DNA of 37,015 bases from Lichenicola sp964242425 (GTDB lineage Bacteria > Pseudomonadota > Alphaproteobacteria > Acetobacterales > Acetobacteraceae). The notes below the pieces were generated by a model. It worked only from the letters and a program-made list of their open reading frames with translations, ran no database searches and was not told where the DNA came from. Positions 16,475 through 25,458 of the stretch are shown piece by piece (the stretch's first letter is position 1; every line of letters begins with the position of its first letter). The position numbers were made by a program, and so were the translations under genes. The stretch lies in NCBI GenBank assembly GCA_964242425.1, contig CAXTCK010000009.1, positions 1-37,015 on the forward strand, read 5' to 3'.

Positions 16475-17601
16475 TCAGGCGAGGCTGAGCAGACGGATCA
16501 GCCCGAAGCTGATCAGGCCCAGCACCAGCAGCGACAGCACCACCACCGCCGTCACCCTGATGCCAGCGCGCGCTGCGGTCCTGAGGTCGGTCCCGAGCCC
16601 CAGGGCCGCCATGGACACCACCGTCAACAGGCTGGCCGCGACCGCCGCCGGATGCAGCGCCGCGGCCGGAACCAGTCCGCAGGAGCGCAGCACGGCAAGC
16701 CCCAGGAAGCCGAGGATGAACCACGGCACCAGGCGGTGGACCTGCAGCCTGCCCGGCTTCGGCCGCTCACCGGCGGTCACGTGCGGGGCATCTTCGTCGG
16801 CCTCGTCGCGCAGCCGACGGGTCAGCAGGGTCAGGGCCAGCACCACCGGGCCCAGCATCAGCACCCGCACCAGCTTCACCAGGGTGCCGATCTGCACCGC
16901 CACCGGACCGATCGGCGCGGTTGCCGCCAGCACCTGCGGCACGGCATAGACGGTCAGCCCGGCGAGCGCTCCGTACTGCAGTCCGCTGAGATGCAGCAGC
17001 GGCACCAGCAGCGGCAACACCAGCACCAGAAGCACGCCGAACAGCGCGGTGAAGGAGATGGACGCGGCCACGTCCTCGCCATCGGCACCGATCACCGGCG
17101 CCACCGCGGCGATGGCGGAGTTGCCGCAGATCGAGTTGCCGCAGGCGACAAGGGTGGCCATCCGGTGCGGCAGGCCGAACAAGCGCCCGATGCCATAGGC
17201 GCAGGCGATGGCGAGCACCACCACCCCGGCGATCCCGACCAGCAGGGCCGGTCCCGCCGCCAGCACGGCGGGGCGCTGACCGACGCGCCCAGCAACACGA
17301 CCGCGATCTCCAGCAGCATCTTGGCGCTGAACTCGATGCCGGGCCGCCAGCGCGCGCCCGGCGTCCAGCAGGTGCGGACCGCGGCACCGACCACGATCGC
17401 CAGCACCAGGGCTTCCAGCCACACGGCGCCGAACACGCGCCGTTCGATCTGCGCCAGCAGGCTCGCCGCCAGGGTGACGAGCAGGCACAGGCCTGCGCCG
17501 GGAACGATCCGCCCGAGGCCACCGAGCCAAGGCGCCTGCTCGGCGCCCCCTGCGCCGTCGACCGGAAACACGCGATGCGTGAAAACGGTAACGGCAGCCA
17601 T
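16475..17601 (-). pseudogene. yeiH: YeiH-family transporter, frameshifted
   Basis: YeiH proteins are inner-membrane carriers with about 9-11 helices, annotated as putative sulfate exporters. The 5' part reads from ATG 17601 (ribosome site GAGGTG) through PGIEFSAKMLLEIAVVLLGASVS. The frame then changes, and the rest continues as AVLAAGPALLVGIAGVVVLAIA, with the family signature NSICGNSAIAAVAPVIGA and a conserved C-terminus. One base appears to be missing from the G run near 17270-17273 (the C run on the coding strand); adding one C restores a frame of about 375 residues. The change could be genuine inactivation or a homopolymer error. All other segments look intact, so I favour an error or a very recent mutation. 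It is divergent from a LysR gene that probably regulates it. Confidence 0.85.
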
Positions 17602-17611
17602 GACGGCACCT

Positions 17612-17629
17612 CATCTCGACAGCGAGATG
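17612..17629. promoter_or_regulatory. Inverted repeat near the yeiH start
   Basis: CATCTCG and CGAGATG form a perfect 7-bp inverted repeat with a 4-nt spacer, 11 nt upstream of the yeiH ATG on the minus strand. It may be a second regulator site or an mRNA leader hairpin. Confidence 0.35.
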
Positions 17630-17657
17630 ATGATCCGCTGGCCGAACCCGTTCCAAC

Positions 17658-17681
17658 GGATTATTCTGGTAAGAATGATCC
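17658..17681. promoter_or_regulatory. LysR operator in the yeiH/lysR gap
   Basis: Two 10-bp arms, GGATTATTCT and AGAATGATCC, form an inverted repeat with 9 of 10 pairs matching and a 4-nt centre. It is AT-rich against its surroundings and contains T-N11-A-type spacing as expected for LysR regulators. It ends 18 nt before the regulator's ATG, which fits autoregulation together with control of the divergent transporter. Confidence 0.65.
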
Positions 17682-17699
17682 GAACAGGAGATTGATTGG

Positions 17700-18632
17700 A
17701 TGACGCTGGAGCAGCTCAGGATCTTCGTCGCCATCGCCGAGCGTCAGCACGTGACCGCCACGGCCCGTGCCCTGAACCTGACCCAGTCCGCCGTCAGCAA
17801 CGCGTTGGCGGCACTCGAGGAGCGCCACGCGATCCGGCTGTTCGACCGTGTCGGGCGCGGCATCGTGCTGAACCAGAACGGCCGGATGTTCCTGGACGAG
17901 GCGCGGGCGGTGATCACGCGCGCCACGCTCGCGGAAGCCGTCCTCGCCGACCTGAGCGGCCTGCGTCGCGGCCGGCTCGGCGTGTTCGCAAGCCAGACCA
18001 TCGCCGGCTACTGGTTGCCGGCGCGGCTGGTACGGTTCCACCAGCGGCATCCCGCCATAGAGCTCGATGTGCGGGTCGGCAACACCCACGAGGTCGCCGA
18101 GGCGGTTCTCGACGGCCGGTGCGAGCTCGGGCTGGTCGAGGGTGAGGTCGCGTACGCCCTGCTCGACCCGCTGGACGTCGGCACGGACCGCCTCCTGGTC
18201 CTGACCCACCCAGCGCATCCCTGGACCCGGCAGGAGGCCCCGGGTTGCCATGACCTGGACAGCCACGAGCTGGGGCAGGCGCCCTGGATCATGCGCGAGC
18301 CGGGATCCGGAACCCGATCCAGCCTGGAAGCCGCCCTGGTGGCGGCGGGATGCCATCTGCACGCGCTGACGGTGAGGATGACGTTGCCATCCAACGAGGC
18401 CGTGCTCAGCGCCGTCCAGGCGGGCGACGGCGTGGCCGTGCTGTCGGAACACGTCGCACGCGCGGCTCTCGCCGCCGGCCTCGTCGCCGCGATCCCGTTC
18501 GACCTGCCGGCGCGTCGGTTCCGCCTGCTGCGCCATCGCGACCGCTATCGCACCCGGGCCGCCGACGCCTTCCTGGCCTGCCTGGACGAAAACGCCGTTC
18601 CCCCGCGTCCTGCCGGGAAGCCAGCGGTTTGA
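17700..18632 (+). CDS. LysR-family regulator of yeiH
   Basis: This 310-residue protein has the standard LysR layout: an N-terminal winged helix (LEQLRIFVAIAERQHVTATARALNLTQSAVSNALAALE, about residues 3-60), a linker helix, and a type 2 periplasmic-binding effector domain beginning at GRLGVFASQTIAGYWLP (about residue 92). The start is fixed by AGGAG 13 nt or less upstream of ATG 17700. It is divergent from a YeiH transporter, the usual arrangement for YeiE- or Cbl/CysB-like regulators, which respond to sulfur compounds. The effector is not known from sequence. It should bind the palindrome at 17658-17681 and act on both genes. Confidence 0.92.
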   Translation: MTLEQLRIFVAIAERQHVTATARALNLTQSAVSNALAALEERHAIRLFDRVGRGIVLNQNGRMFLDEARAVITRATLAEAVLADLSGLRRGRLGVFASQTIAGYWLPARLVRFHQRHPAIELDVRVGNTHEVAEAVLDGRCELGLVEGEVAYALLDPLDVGTDRLLVLTHPAHPWTRQEAPGCHDLDSHELGQAPWIMREPGSGTRSSLEAALVAAGCHLHALTVRMTLPSNEAVLSAVQAGDGVAVLSEHVARAALAAGLVAAIPFDLPARRFRLLRHRDRYRTRAADAFLACLDENAVPPRPAGKPAV

Positions 18633-19049
18633 TTTGGTTCATGCCAGCGGTGTCGCTGATCCGGCCAACGTGGTGGCAATCGAGCAATCCGTGAACGTCG
18701 TTCATGAAAACCATCGCGCCCGCGATTGATGGCGAGGCGGGTGTCGGCTTTTGCGACCTGGCGATATCCCGTGGTGGCGGTTTTCGGCCCTTGGGGACCG
18801 GCATTTCTCCCGCGACACCGCCTATGCGGCAACCGCAGGGTCGGTTGTGGCGCAGACCAGCAGCTGACGAGCCGCCCGTCGCCGATCCCACGGCGGCCGG
18901 CGGGTTACCGCGCGACCCGGAATTGGCTGGCATGTCGGCCACGCGCCGCGAACTGAAAACGATGAGGCAACGCCATTAAGAAACATGGCGCTGAGCCAAC
19001 CTGTCCTATAGGTTTGGATGTCCATAAAACAATAAAGATAGGGAACGTC
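18633..19049 (+). other. 417-nt intergenic region
   Basis: No gene is supported here. A 91-codon frame (18704-18979) resembles no family and lacks a ribosome site. The last 90 bases turn AT-rich and hold two inverted repeats: CGCCAT/ATGGCG (18971-18990) and CCAACCT/AGGTTTGG (18996-19017). This is the probable promoter and control region of the downstream sugar importer. No clean -35/-10 pair could be assigned. Confidence 0.55.
18996..19017. promoter_or_regulatory. Candidate operator before the Rbs-type importer
   Basis: CCAACCT and AGGTTTGG arms flank a centre containing the perfect 8-bp palindrome CCTATAGG. It lies 33 nt upstream of the binding-protein ATG. The regulator that would bind it is not encoded next to it. 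Confidence 0.4.
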
Positions 19050-20207
19050 ATGGGAACCATTGCTCGGGCATGCCTGCCTGCGCTGCTCGGCGCCGGTGTG
19101 CTGGCAACCGCCGCGACGGCGGCGGACAACTATTCCTGGCCGAACAACATTCCGCCCGAAGCCAAGGCGCTCATGCAGCCGCCGCCCTTGTCCCCGTTCG
19201 GCCAGAAGGTGCCGGGCTATCCGCAGGGCGCGCCGGCTTCCTCGCCGGACTCGTTGACCTTCACGCCGGAGCAGATCGCCAAGCTCAAGGCTGGGCATTA
19301 CACCGCGGGCATCGTCATGCAGACGATGGATGCCGGATGGCCGATGCTGCAGGTGCGCGGCATCACCCAGACGCTGGCGACGTTCGGGATCACCGTGGTC
19401 GCGACCACCAACGCGAAGTTCCTGCCCGGCAAGCAGATCAGCGACCTGGAGGAGGTCATCGCGCGCAAGCCGGACGTGATCTTCTCGGTGCCGCTCGATC
19501 CGCTGGGCGAGTCGGCCGCCTACAAGAAGGCTGCCGCGGCGGGCATCAAGCTCGTGTTCATGGACAACGTCGCCGTCGACATGACGCCGGGCAAGGATTA
19601 CGTGTCCGTAACGGCGTCGGACAACCAGAGCAACGCGATCTTCGCCACCAGGGAACTCGCGAAGCGGATCGGCAACAAGGGCGAGATAGGCTTCATCACC
19701 CTGGTCTACGACTACTACTACTCGGTCGCGGCGCGGAAGACCGGCATGCTGAAGGCGTTGGAGCAGCTCCCCGACGTCAAGCTGGTCGAGACCGCCACCT
19801 TCGCCACGCCGGAAAAGGCCTATGGCGTGGCGACCGCGATGATGACCGCGCACCCGAACCTCAAGGGCATCTTCGTCGCCTGGGACACGCCGGCCGAGCA
19901 GGTCGTTTCGGCTGCGAAGACGCTGGGCCGCAACATCGTCGTCACCACCAACGACCTCGCCGTCGACAGCGCCTACTACGTGGCGCGCGGCGAGATCGCG
20001 GCGATCGGCTCGCAGCGCCCCTTTGACCAGGGCGTGTCGGAAGCCAAGTCCGCCGCCTACGCGCTGCTCGGCCTGAAGGTACCGCCCTACATCGAGGTGC
20101 CGACCCTGCCGGTGACGAAGCTGAACCTGCTCAGCGCGCTCAAGGACGTGACCAAGGAGGATCCACCCGCCTCCCTGATCAAGGTGTGCAAGGGACAGTG
20201 CTTCTGA
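19050..20207 (+). CDS. RbsB-like sugar-binding protein (ABC)
   Basis: This 385-residue periplasmic protein belongs to the ribose/galactose type (peripla_BP_4, CUT2 class). ATG 19050 follows a GGGAA ribosome site; a TTG at 19014 would add a charged tail before the signal peptide. Residues 1-24 (MGTIARACLPALLGAGVLATAATA) are the signal peptide. A proline-rich segment of about 65 residues precedes the first core strand (YTAGIVMQTMDAGWPML). Later motifs include ARKPDVIFSVPLD, KLVFMDNV, and GIFVAWDTPAEQVVSAAK. The C-terminus ends KVCKGQCF, giving a possible disulfide. It opens a three-gene importer with the ATPase 15 nt downstream. The long N-terminal extension is unusual for RbsB; the sugar is unknown. 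Confidence 0.92.
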   Translation: MGTIARACLPALLGAGVLATAATAADNYSWPNNIPPEAKALMQPPPLSPFGQKVPGYPQGAPASSPDSLTFTPEQIAKLKAGHYTAGIVMQTMDAGWPMLQVRGITQTLATFGITVVATTNAKFLPGKQISDLEEVIARKPDVIFSVPLDPLGESAAYKKAAAAGIKLVFMDNVAVDMTPGKDYVSVTASDNQSNAIFATRELAKRIGNKGEIGFITLVYDYYYSVAARKTGMLKALEQLPDVKLVETATFATPEKAYGVATAMMTAHPNLKGIFVAWDTPAEQVVSAAKTLGRNIVVTTNDLAVDSAYYVARGEIAAIGSQRPFDQGVSEAKSAAYALLGLKVPPYIEVPTLPVTKLNLLSALKDVTKEDPPASLIKVCKGQCF

Positions 20208-20222
20208 GCCCGGCCGGACAGC

Positions 20223-21827
20223 GTGACGGATAGGTCGGCCGGCGCCACCGCCGGAACGAGCGACGCGACGACCGGGGCGGCGGCCGGCACGACGCCCCTG
20301 GTCAGGCTGCAGCGGATCAGCAAGAGCTTCGGTGCCAACCGGGTGCTCTACGACGTCGACTTCGAGCTGCAGGCAGGCGAGGTGCATGCGCTTCTTGGCG
20401 AGAACGGCGCCGGCAAGTCGACCCTGATGAAGATCCTGATGGGGATCCACCAGGCGGACGCGGGCGAGGTTGTGCTGGGAGGCGAGGCGATCGGTGGCCA
20501 CTCGGTGAGCGACCACCTGTCGCGCGGCATCGCGATGATCTTCCAGGAGCTCAGCCTGATCCCGAACGGCACGGTAGCCGAGAACGTGTTCCTCGGCCAC
20601 GAGCCGAACGTCGCCCGGTTGTGGGTCGACAAGCGGGCGATGCGGCGCGACACCGAGCGGCTGATCGCCTCGCTCGGCTTCGAGCTGTCCGCAGACGCGC
20701 CGATCCGCTCGCTCGCCTTCGCTCAGCGGCAGATGGTGGAGATCCTGAAGGCGCTGTCGCGCGGCGCCCGGGTGCTGATCATGGACGAGCCGACCTCGTC
20801 GCTCACCATGCGCGAGGAAACCGCGCTGTTCGCGCTGATCGCCAGCCTGAAGCGGCGCGGCATCGGCATCATCTACATCAGCCACCGCATGGCCGAGATC
20901 TTCGCCATCGCCGACCGGCTCAGCATCATCAAGGACGGCCGCATGATCGGGCCGCTGCAGCCGGGCGAAACCTCGGTTGCGCACATCGCCGCCACCATGT
21001 CGCGCGCAGCGGTTGCCGAGGCGGTGCCAAACATTGCCGTTGCAGCCGCGCAGCGCCCCGCCACGGACGAGCCGGTGCTGGAGGTGCGGGGATTGATGAC
21101 CCGCGCCAAGCTACGCGACGTCTCGTTCGCGGTTGGTCCCGGCGAGGTGGTCGGCATCGCGGGCCTGGTCGGCAGCGGACGCTCGACGCTGCTGAAGGCG
21201 CTGTTCGGCCTGCTGCCGGATTGCCGGGGCACGATCCGCGTCGAGAACCGGATCGTGGCGCCCGGACGCCCGCGTGCTGCACTCGGGGCCGGGATCGCCC
21301 TGGTGCCGGAGGACCGGCGGCTTGAGGGCCTGGTGGTCAAGCACAGCCTAGCCGACAACATCGCCCTGCCGAGCCTGGACCGGCTGCGGCTCGGGCCGAT
21401 GCTGCCGGTGGTGCCGACGGCGCGCCTGGACCAGCTGTTCGAGCGCTTCCGCAGCGCCCTCAACATCGCCGCCACCGGCCCCCGGCAGCCGGCACAGCAG
21501 CTCAGCGGCGGCAACCAGCAGAAGATCGTGTTCGGCAAGTGGCTGGCGCGCGGGCCGCGCCTGCTGCTGCTCGACGAGCCGACCTCGGGCGTCGACGTCA
21601 ACGCCAAGGCGGAGATGCGGTCGCTGATCCGCAGCACCGCGGCGTCCGGGGTCGGCGTCGTGCTCGTGTCCTCCGAGCTGGACGAGCTGGTGACCACCGC
21701 CGACCGCATCCTGGTCATGGTGGAAGGCCGGATCGTCGGCACGGCACCGAACCAGGTCGACGAGCCGACCCTGCGTGCCCTGCTGCAAACCGAGGTCGCG
21801 ACCGCCAAGACGAGGACATCCCGATGA
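20223..21827 (+). CDS. RbsA-like sugar ABC ATPase (two domains)
   Basis: This 534-residue cytoplasmic protein powers the CUT2 importer. It fuses two nucleotide-binding domains. The first has Walker A GENGAGKST, a divergent signature LAFAQRQMVEI, and Walker B VLIMDEPTSSL. The second has the degenerate Walker A typical of RbsA (GLVGSGRST), an intact signature LSGGNQQKIVFGKWL and Walker B LLLLDEPTSGVDV. The start is GTG 20223; the first 25 residues are low-complexity (Ala, Thr, Gly), longer than usual before the fold. Its stop overlaps the permease start as ATGA. It belongs to its own operon and is not expected to serve the MalFG-type importer, whose ATPases are of a different class. Confidence 0.94.
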   Translation: MTDRSAGATAGTSDATTGAAAGTTPLVRLQRISKSFGANRVLYDVDFELQAGEVHALLGENGAGKSTLMKILMGIHQADAGEVVLGGEAIGGHSVSDHLSRGIAMIFQELSLIPNGTVAENVFLGHEPNVARLWVDKRAMRRDTERLIASLGFELSADAPIRSLAFAQRQMVEILKALSRGARVLIMDEPTSSLTMREETALFALIASLKRRGIGIIYISHRMAEIFAIADRLSIIKDGRMIGPLQPGETSVAHIAATMSRAAVAEAVPNIAVAAAQRPATDEPVLEVRGLMTRAKLRDVSFAVGPGEVVGIAGLVGSGRSTLLKALFGLLPDCRGTIRVENRIVAPGRPRAALGAGIALVPEDRRLEGLVVKHSLADNIALPSLDRLRLGPMLPVVPTARLDQLFERFRSALNIAATGPRQPAQQLSGGNQQKIVFGKWLARGPRLLLLDEPTSGVDVNAKAEMRSLIRSTAASGVGVVLVSSELDELVTTADRILVMVEGRIVGTAPNQVDEPTLRALLQTEVATAKTRTSR

Positions 21828-22783
21828 CGGACATTGCTTTGCCCCGCACGCCGAACGCCGGGGCGGCCATCCGCCGGCTGCTCGCCGACCACGTCACCTA
21901 CGTGATCTTCGGCTTCGTCACCCTGTTCTTCCTGGTGTCGGCGCCGAACTTCGCGTCCGTGGCGACGGCGGGTGCCATCCTGCGCATCACCGCCATCGTG
22001 TCGGTGATCGCCGTGGGCATGACCTTTGTGATCGTGTCCGGCGAGATCGACCTGTCCGTGGGCTCGGTCGCCAGCTTCTCGGGCATGATCGTGGCCATGC
22101 TAGCGCAGGCCAACGTTCCCGCCTGGGCGGCCGCCCTGCTGGTGCTGCTGGGGGGAGGCGTGATCGGCGCCGTCAACGGGCTGCTGGTGACGCGGCTGCG
22201 CATTCCGTCGTTCCTGGTGACGCTCGGCATGCTGAGCGTGTTCTCCGGCGGCGCGATGACGCTGACCGACACCATGCCGGTGCCGATCGTCGACGACGCG
22301 CTCAGCACGACGTTCTGGAACGGGGGCATCGCCGGCGTGCCGATGCCGATCTGGTGGACGCTGGTCACCGTGCTGATCGGCGCCTTCCTGCTGCACTTCT
22401 CGCTGTTCGGCCGCCGGGTGTTCGCCTGCGGCGGCAACGCGGTCGCGGCCAGCTTCACCGGCATCGCGGTCGGCAGGATCAAGGTGTGGAGTTTCGTGCT
22501 GTGCAGCATGTCCGCGTCGCTCGCGGGCATGATGCTGGCAGCCCGCAGCGGCGCCGGGAACCCGAACATGGGCGTCGGGCTCGAGCTGGACGTGATCGCC
22601 GCCGTGATCATCGGCGGCACCAGCCTGTTCGGCGGCTACGGCACCATCCTTGGCTCGGTGATCGGCGCGATCTTCATCGGCGTGATCGGCTTCGGGCTGC
22701 TGGTGATGGGCTTCTCCACGACGATCCAGGAGATCATCAAGGGCGCCATCATCATTCTCGCCGTTTCGGTCAACCGCCGCTAG
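21824..22783 (+). CDS. RbsC-like sugar ABC permease
   Basis: This 319-residue inner-membrane protein forms the channel of the CUT2 importer, probably as a dimer. It has about 8-10 helices. Family signatures include GMTFVIVSGEIDLSVGSV, VNGLLVTRLRIPSFLVTLGM, and the cytoplasmic loop FGRRVFACGGNAVAASFTGIAV, followed by VIIGGTSLFGGYGT. ATG 21824 overlaps the ATPase stop by ATGA; a frame that extends upstream to 21539 is an overlap with the ATPase gene and is not used. It ends the operon. An inverted repeat begins at its stop codon and may end transcription. Confidence 0.94.
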   Translation: MTDIALPRTPNAGAAIRRLLADHVTYVIFGFVTLFFLVSAPNFASVATAGAILRITAIVSVIAVGMTFVIVSGEIDLSVGSVASFSGMIVAMLAQANVPAWAAALLVLLGGGVIGAVNGLLVTRLRIPSFLVTLGMLSVFSGGAMTLTDTMPVPIVDDALSTTFWNGGIAGVPMPIWWTLVTVLIGAFLLHFSLFGRRVFACGGNAVAASFTGIAVGRIKVWSFVLCSMSASLAGMMLAARSGAGNPNMGVGLELDVIAAVIIGGTSLFGGYGTILGSVIGAIFIGVIGFGLLVMGFSTTIQEIIKGAIIILAVSVNRR

Positions 22784-22847
22784 AGCATCATTCGACCGAA
22801 CCGGATCGGCCAATCGAACAAAAATGCTCGACAAAACGATGCTCTAG
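22780..22847. repeat. Intergenic palindromic repeat element
   Basis: Perfect 10-bp ends, CTAGAGCATC and GATGCTCTAG, enclose 48 nt that contain a smaller CCGA/TCGG hairpin. The left end overlaps the permease stop codon TAG. Elements with this TAGAGCAT...ATGCTCTA look are scattered in many alphaproteobacterial genomes; I recall the style rather than a named family. It lies between convergent genes and could act as a bidirectional terminator. Confidence 0.6.
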
Positions 22848-23029
22848 CGCCTGCCGCCTTCGAGCTGTTTCATGATGGGCAGAAGCAAGCGGGGGTGACC
22901 GGAAGCGGGCCGGCCATGTGGCCTTGCCCGTCGCTGGATGGTCGACCTGTCCGCAAGCCTCCTGCCATGTCGTTCTGCCATGCCCGGGGCCATGCCGTGG
23001 AAGGGCCTGACCGTTCCGACCGGAAAGGA

Positions 23030-23051
23030 GACCGGGCTTCGCGGCCCGGTC
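23030..23051 (-). terminator. Intrinsic terminator of the S53 protease gene
   Basis: GACCGGGC and GCCCGGTC form a perfect 8-bp stem with a 6-nt loop, 10 nt past the protease stop. On the minus strand the stem is followed by TCCTTTC, a modest pyrimidine/T-rich tail. Confidence 0.7.
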
Positions 23052-23061
23052 CCTTGTGCCC

Positions 23062-25257
23062 CTACTGCAGCGCCAGCAGCGGCACGAACGGCACGCCGAG
23101 ACCGGTGACGTCGTTGTAGCCGGGGGTGGTGTAGTTGAACACGTCGTTGATGCCCTCGCAGATCGGGTCGGAGCAGACCTGGAGCGGGAAGGGTGCCGTG
23201 ATGATCAGGTCGGGCACCGAGTTGATGGTGACCACCCTGACCTCGTTCGGGTTGGTGACGTAGCCGCGCAGAACCGCCGTCGGCGTGGCCGGGGCCTTGA
23301 TCTGGTTGATGCCGGCGCTGTTGGCGGTCAGGCCGATGTGGTGGCCATACAGCCACGGGTTGGCGAAGCCGACGAACGGACGGCCGAGCAGTCCGTGAAC
23401 CTCGTTCACGGTAGCCATCACGCCCGCGGTCAGCGGCGAGGCGAGGCTGGTGCCGCCCTCGTCGATCTCGCAGTACTCGGTGGTGGCGGTTTCGGGGGTG
23501 CAGCCGATGTCGCTGTGACCGTCCCCGGCGATCGTGTAGGTCTCGCCATACAGGTAGCCGGTATACGGATCGGCATCGGCCGAGATGTCCGGGCTGACGC
23601 GGCGCGGCGTCAGCGGCACGCTTTCGCCGCTCGCCTCGTTCAGCGTGGTCGCCAGCGCCGCCGGCACGATCGCCGCCTGATAGTCCGGCTGCGCCTCGAG
23701 CAGGCTGATGCCGCCGCCGCTGCCCGCATAGAAGCTGAAGGCCGGGAAGGTGCTGCCCGACGCGGTGGTGGTGGCGAGGCCGGTGGTGGTGATGGAGGCG
23801 GCGCTGTTCACCGTGGCGTTGTCGAGGAAGTCGCGATACGTGCCCCAGCCGTACTCGCTCTTGGCGCCGCTGCTGTTGCGCAGCAGCAGCGAGGTGCCGC
23901 CGACGCCGGTGACATAGGCGCTTGTCGCTTCCCACGACCCGGTGGCGACGCCGTTGTCCTGCGACAGGTCGCCGTCGTCGCCGGACGAGAACAGCACGGT
24001 GATGCCCTGCGCGGCTGCGGCCATGAACGCCTGGTCCTCGGTCGCCACGTCGTCGGGCGACACGTCCTCGCCGTTGTTGCCGTAGCTGTTGGTGATGATG
24101 TCGGCGCGGTGCTGGTAGATGGTGTCGAGCAGCGCCGTGGTCAGCGACGAGCCGCAATCGCGCGAGCCGACATAAACGATGTTGGCGCCGGGTGCCGAGC
24201 CGTGCACCGCAGCGACGTCCAGCGACTCCTCGGTCCACCAGCCGTACGGGCCGCAAGCCTCGCTGGCGGACACGTTGTAGATGCCGGCCGGGATGACCTC
24301 CGAGAAGTTCGCCGACGTCAGCGCGGGCAGGTGGTGGCGGGCGGCGTAATGGTTGCCGTCGGACTGCAGAGTGGGTGAGGCGTAGGCGTCAAGGATGGCG
24401 ACGGTGACGCCCCGGCCGTCGAGGCCGACGTTGAACGGGTTGAGGCCGTAGGCGGACTGGATCTGCTGCGGGTTGTAGCCGCAGGCGAGCCAGGGCAGCG
24501 TCTTGCCATACGGCGCCGGCTGCGTGCTGAGCGTGGCGTTGTTGTCGCCGAAATAGGTGCTGCAATAGGGGGACGGCGTGTTGCTCGCCACCGGCGGCGC
24601 CAGCACCGCGGGGCTGGCGGCCGAAGCGGACAGCGCCTGCGATCGGGTGACGGGTGCGGAAAGGGTGCCGGCGGTGACCGACACGTGCTGCGGCCGCCTG
24701 AGCAGGCTGGTGTCGTCGAGGCCCTCGATGAACAGGATCTTGGACGCCAGCGCCGCCGGGACCCGCGGCGCCTCCTTGTTGCCGCGCAGCGTCATGTTGC
24801 CGTAGCGGTACAGCTTCTGGCTGACGTTGAAGGCGGTGCGAAGCTGGCCGACCGTGGCCGTCGCCGACACGTAGGTGCCGAGCGGCCCGGCGGTCACGTG
24901 CGTCATCCCAGCCTCCGCTAGCAGGGTGCGCACGGCATCGACGTCGGACGCGTCGGGGGCATAGCGCGCCTGGAAGTCGGCAACGCTCAGGTAGTGGCCG
25001 TACTGGGCGCTGCCGGGCGTGGACACCGCGGCGACGAAGCCCGCCAAGCCGGTTCTGTTCTTCAAGGCCATGTGGACGACGATGGACACCGCCTGGCTGT
25101 CCGGCGCGGTGCCGGTCTCGACCGCGGACTGGACCCAGCCGGCGATGTTGCCGGCCAGCACTGCCGGCGTGGCCGACACGGCGGGCGACAAGGTGCAGGC
25201 GAGCAGGGCTGCGCCGAAGCCGGCACGCGCGGCGTGCTTTCTGGTTGTGCGAGGCAA
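23062..25257 (-). CDS. Secreted S53 peptidase (sedolisin/kumamolisin type)
   Basis: This is a serine-carboxyl protease that works in acid outside the cell. From TTG 25257 the product has 731 residues; GGAGA sits about 7 nt upstream of that codon, and an ATG at 25359 would add 34 residues ahead of the signal peptide. Residues about 1-29 form that signal (RAGFGAALLACTLSPAVSA). A pro-region follows (about 35-220: FQARYAPDASDVDAVRTLLAEAGM), as in pro-kumamolisin. The catalytic pair Glu343/Asp347 is in WWTEESLDVAAVHG, the oxyanion Asp427 in SSGDDGD, and Ser604 in GGTSLASP. The end, GYNDVTGLGVP, is the calcium site. It is complete and monocistronic. It probably digests protein in an acidic habitat. 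Confidence 0.93.
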   Translation of the reverse strand: MPRTTRKHAARAGFGAALLACTLSPAVSATPAVLAGNIAGWVQSAVETGTAPDSQAVSIVVHMALKNRTGLAGFVAAVSTPGSAQYGHYLSVADFQARYAPDASDVDAVRTLLAEAGMTHVTAGPLGTYVSATATVGQLRTAFNVSQKLYRYGNMTLRGNKEAPRVPAALASKILFIEGLDDTSLLRRPQHVSVTAGTLSAPVTRSQALSASAASPAVLAPPVASNTPSPYCSTYFGDNNATLSTQPAPYGKTLPWLACGYNPQQIQSAYGLNPFNVGLDGRGVTVAILDAYASPTLQSDGNHYAARHHLPALTSANFSEVIPAGIYNVSASEACGPYGWWTEESLDVAAVHGSAPGANIVYVGSRDCGSSLTTALLDTIYQHRADIITNSYGNNGEDVSPDDVATEDQAFMAAAAQGITVLFSSGDDGDLSQDNGVATGSWEATSAYVTGVGGTSLLLRNSSGAKSEYGWGTYRDFLDNATVNSAASITTTGLATTTASGSTFPAFSFYAGSGGGISLLEAQPDYQAAIVPAALATTLNEASGESVPLTPRRVSPDISADADPYTGYLYGETYTIAGDGHSDIGCTPETATTEYCEIDEGGTSLASPLTAGVMATVNEVHGLLGRPFVGFANPWLYGHHIGLTANSAGINQIKAPATPTAVLRGYVTNPNEVRVVTINSVPDLIITAPFPLQVCSDPICEGINDVFNYTTPGYNDVTGLGVPFVPLLALQ

Positions 25258-25393
25258 GCGGATTCTCCGATCAAGACGAACGCGTTCGACGACGCCCGTG
25301 CCGATTTGGACGCGAGCGCGTCGCCGCGACCGGCAGAAGGCTGCTTCCGGCCGTTTCAACCGTTCCCTGTGTCGAAATCTTTCCGAACCGTTA

Positions 25394-25410
25394 AAAACTA
25401 GAAGAGTTTT
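25394..25410. promoter_or_regulatory. AT-rich palindrome upstream of the protease
   Basis: AAAACT and AGTTTT arms with a 5-nt spacer lie in an unusually AT-rich patch between the AEC permease stop and the protease start. It may be part of the protease promoter or a weak end signal for the upstream operon. A TTGCAA box lies beside it on the minus strand, but the -10 is unclear. Confidence 0.3.
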
Positions 25411-25458
25411 GATCGAGTTTGCAATCCTTTTACACGCGAGACGAACGGCGCGTCGCGA

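Noticed and set aside
18704..18979. A 91-codon gene between the LysR gene and the Rbs-type operon
   Set aside because: No ribosome site, no family and no hydrophobic or motif structure; a competing frame of similar length overlaps it.
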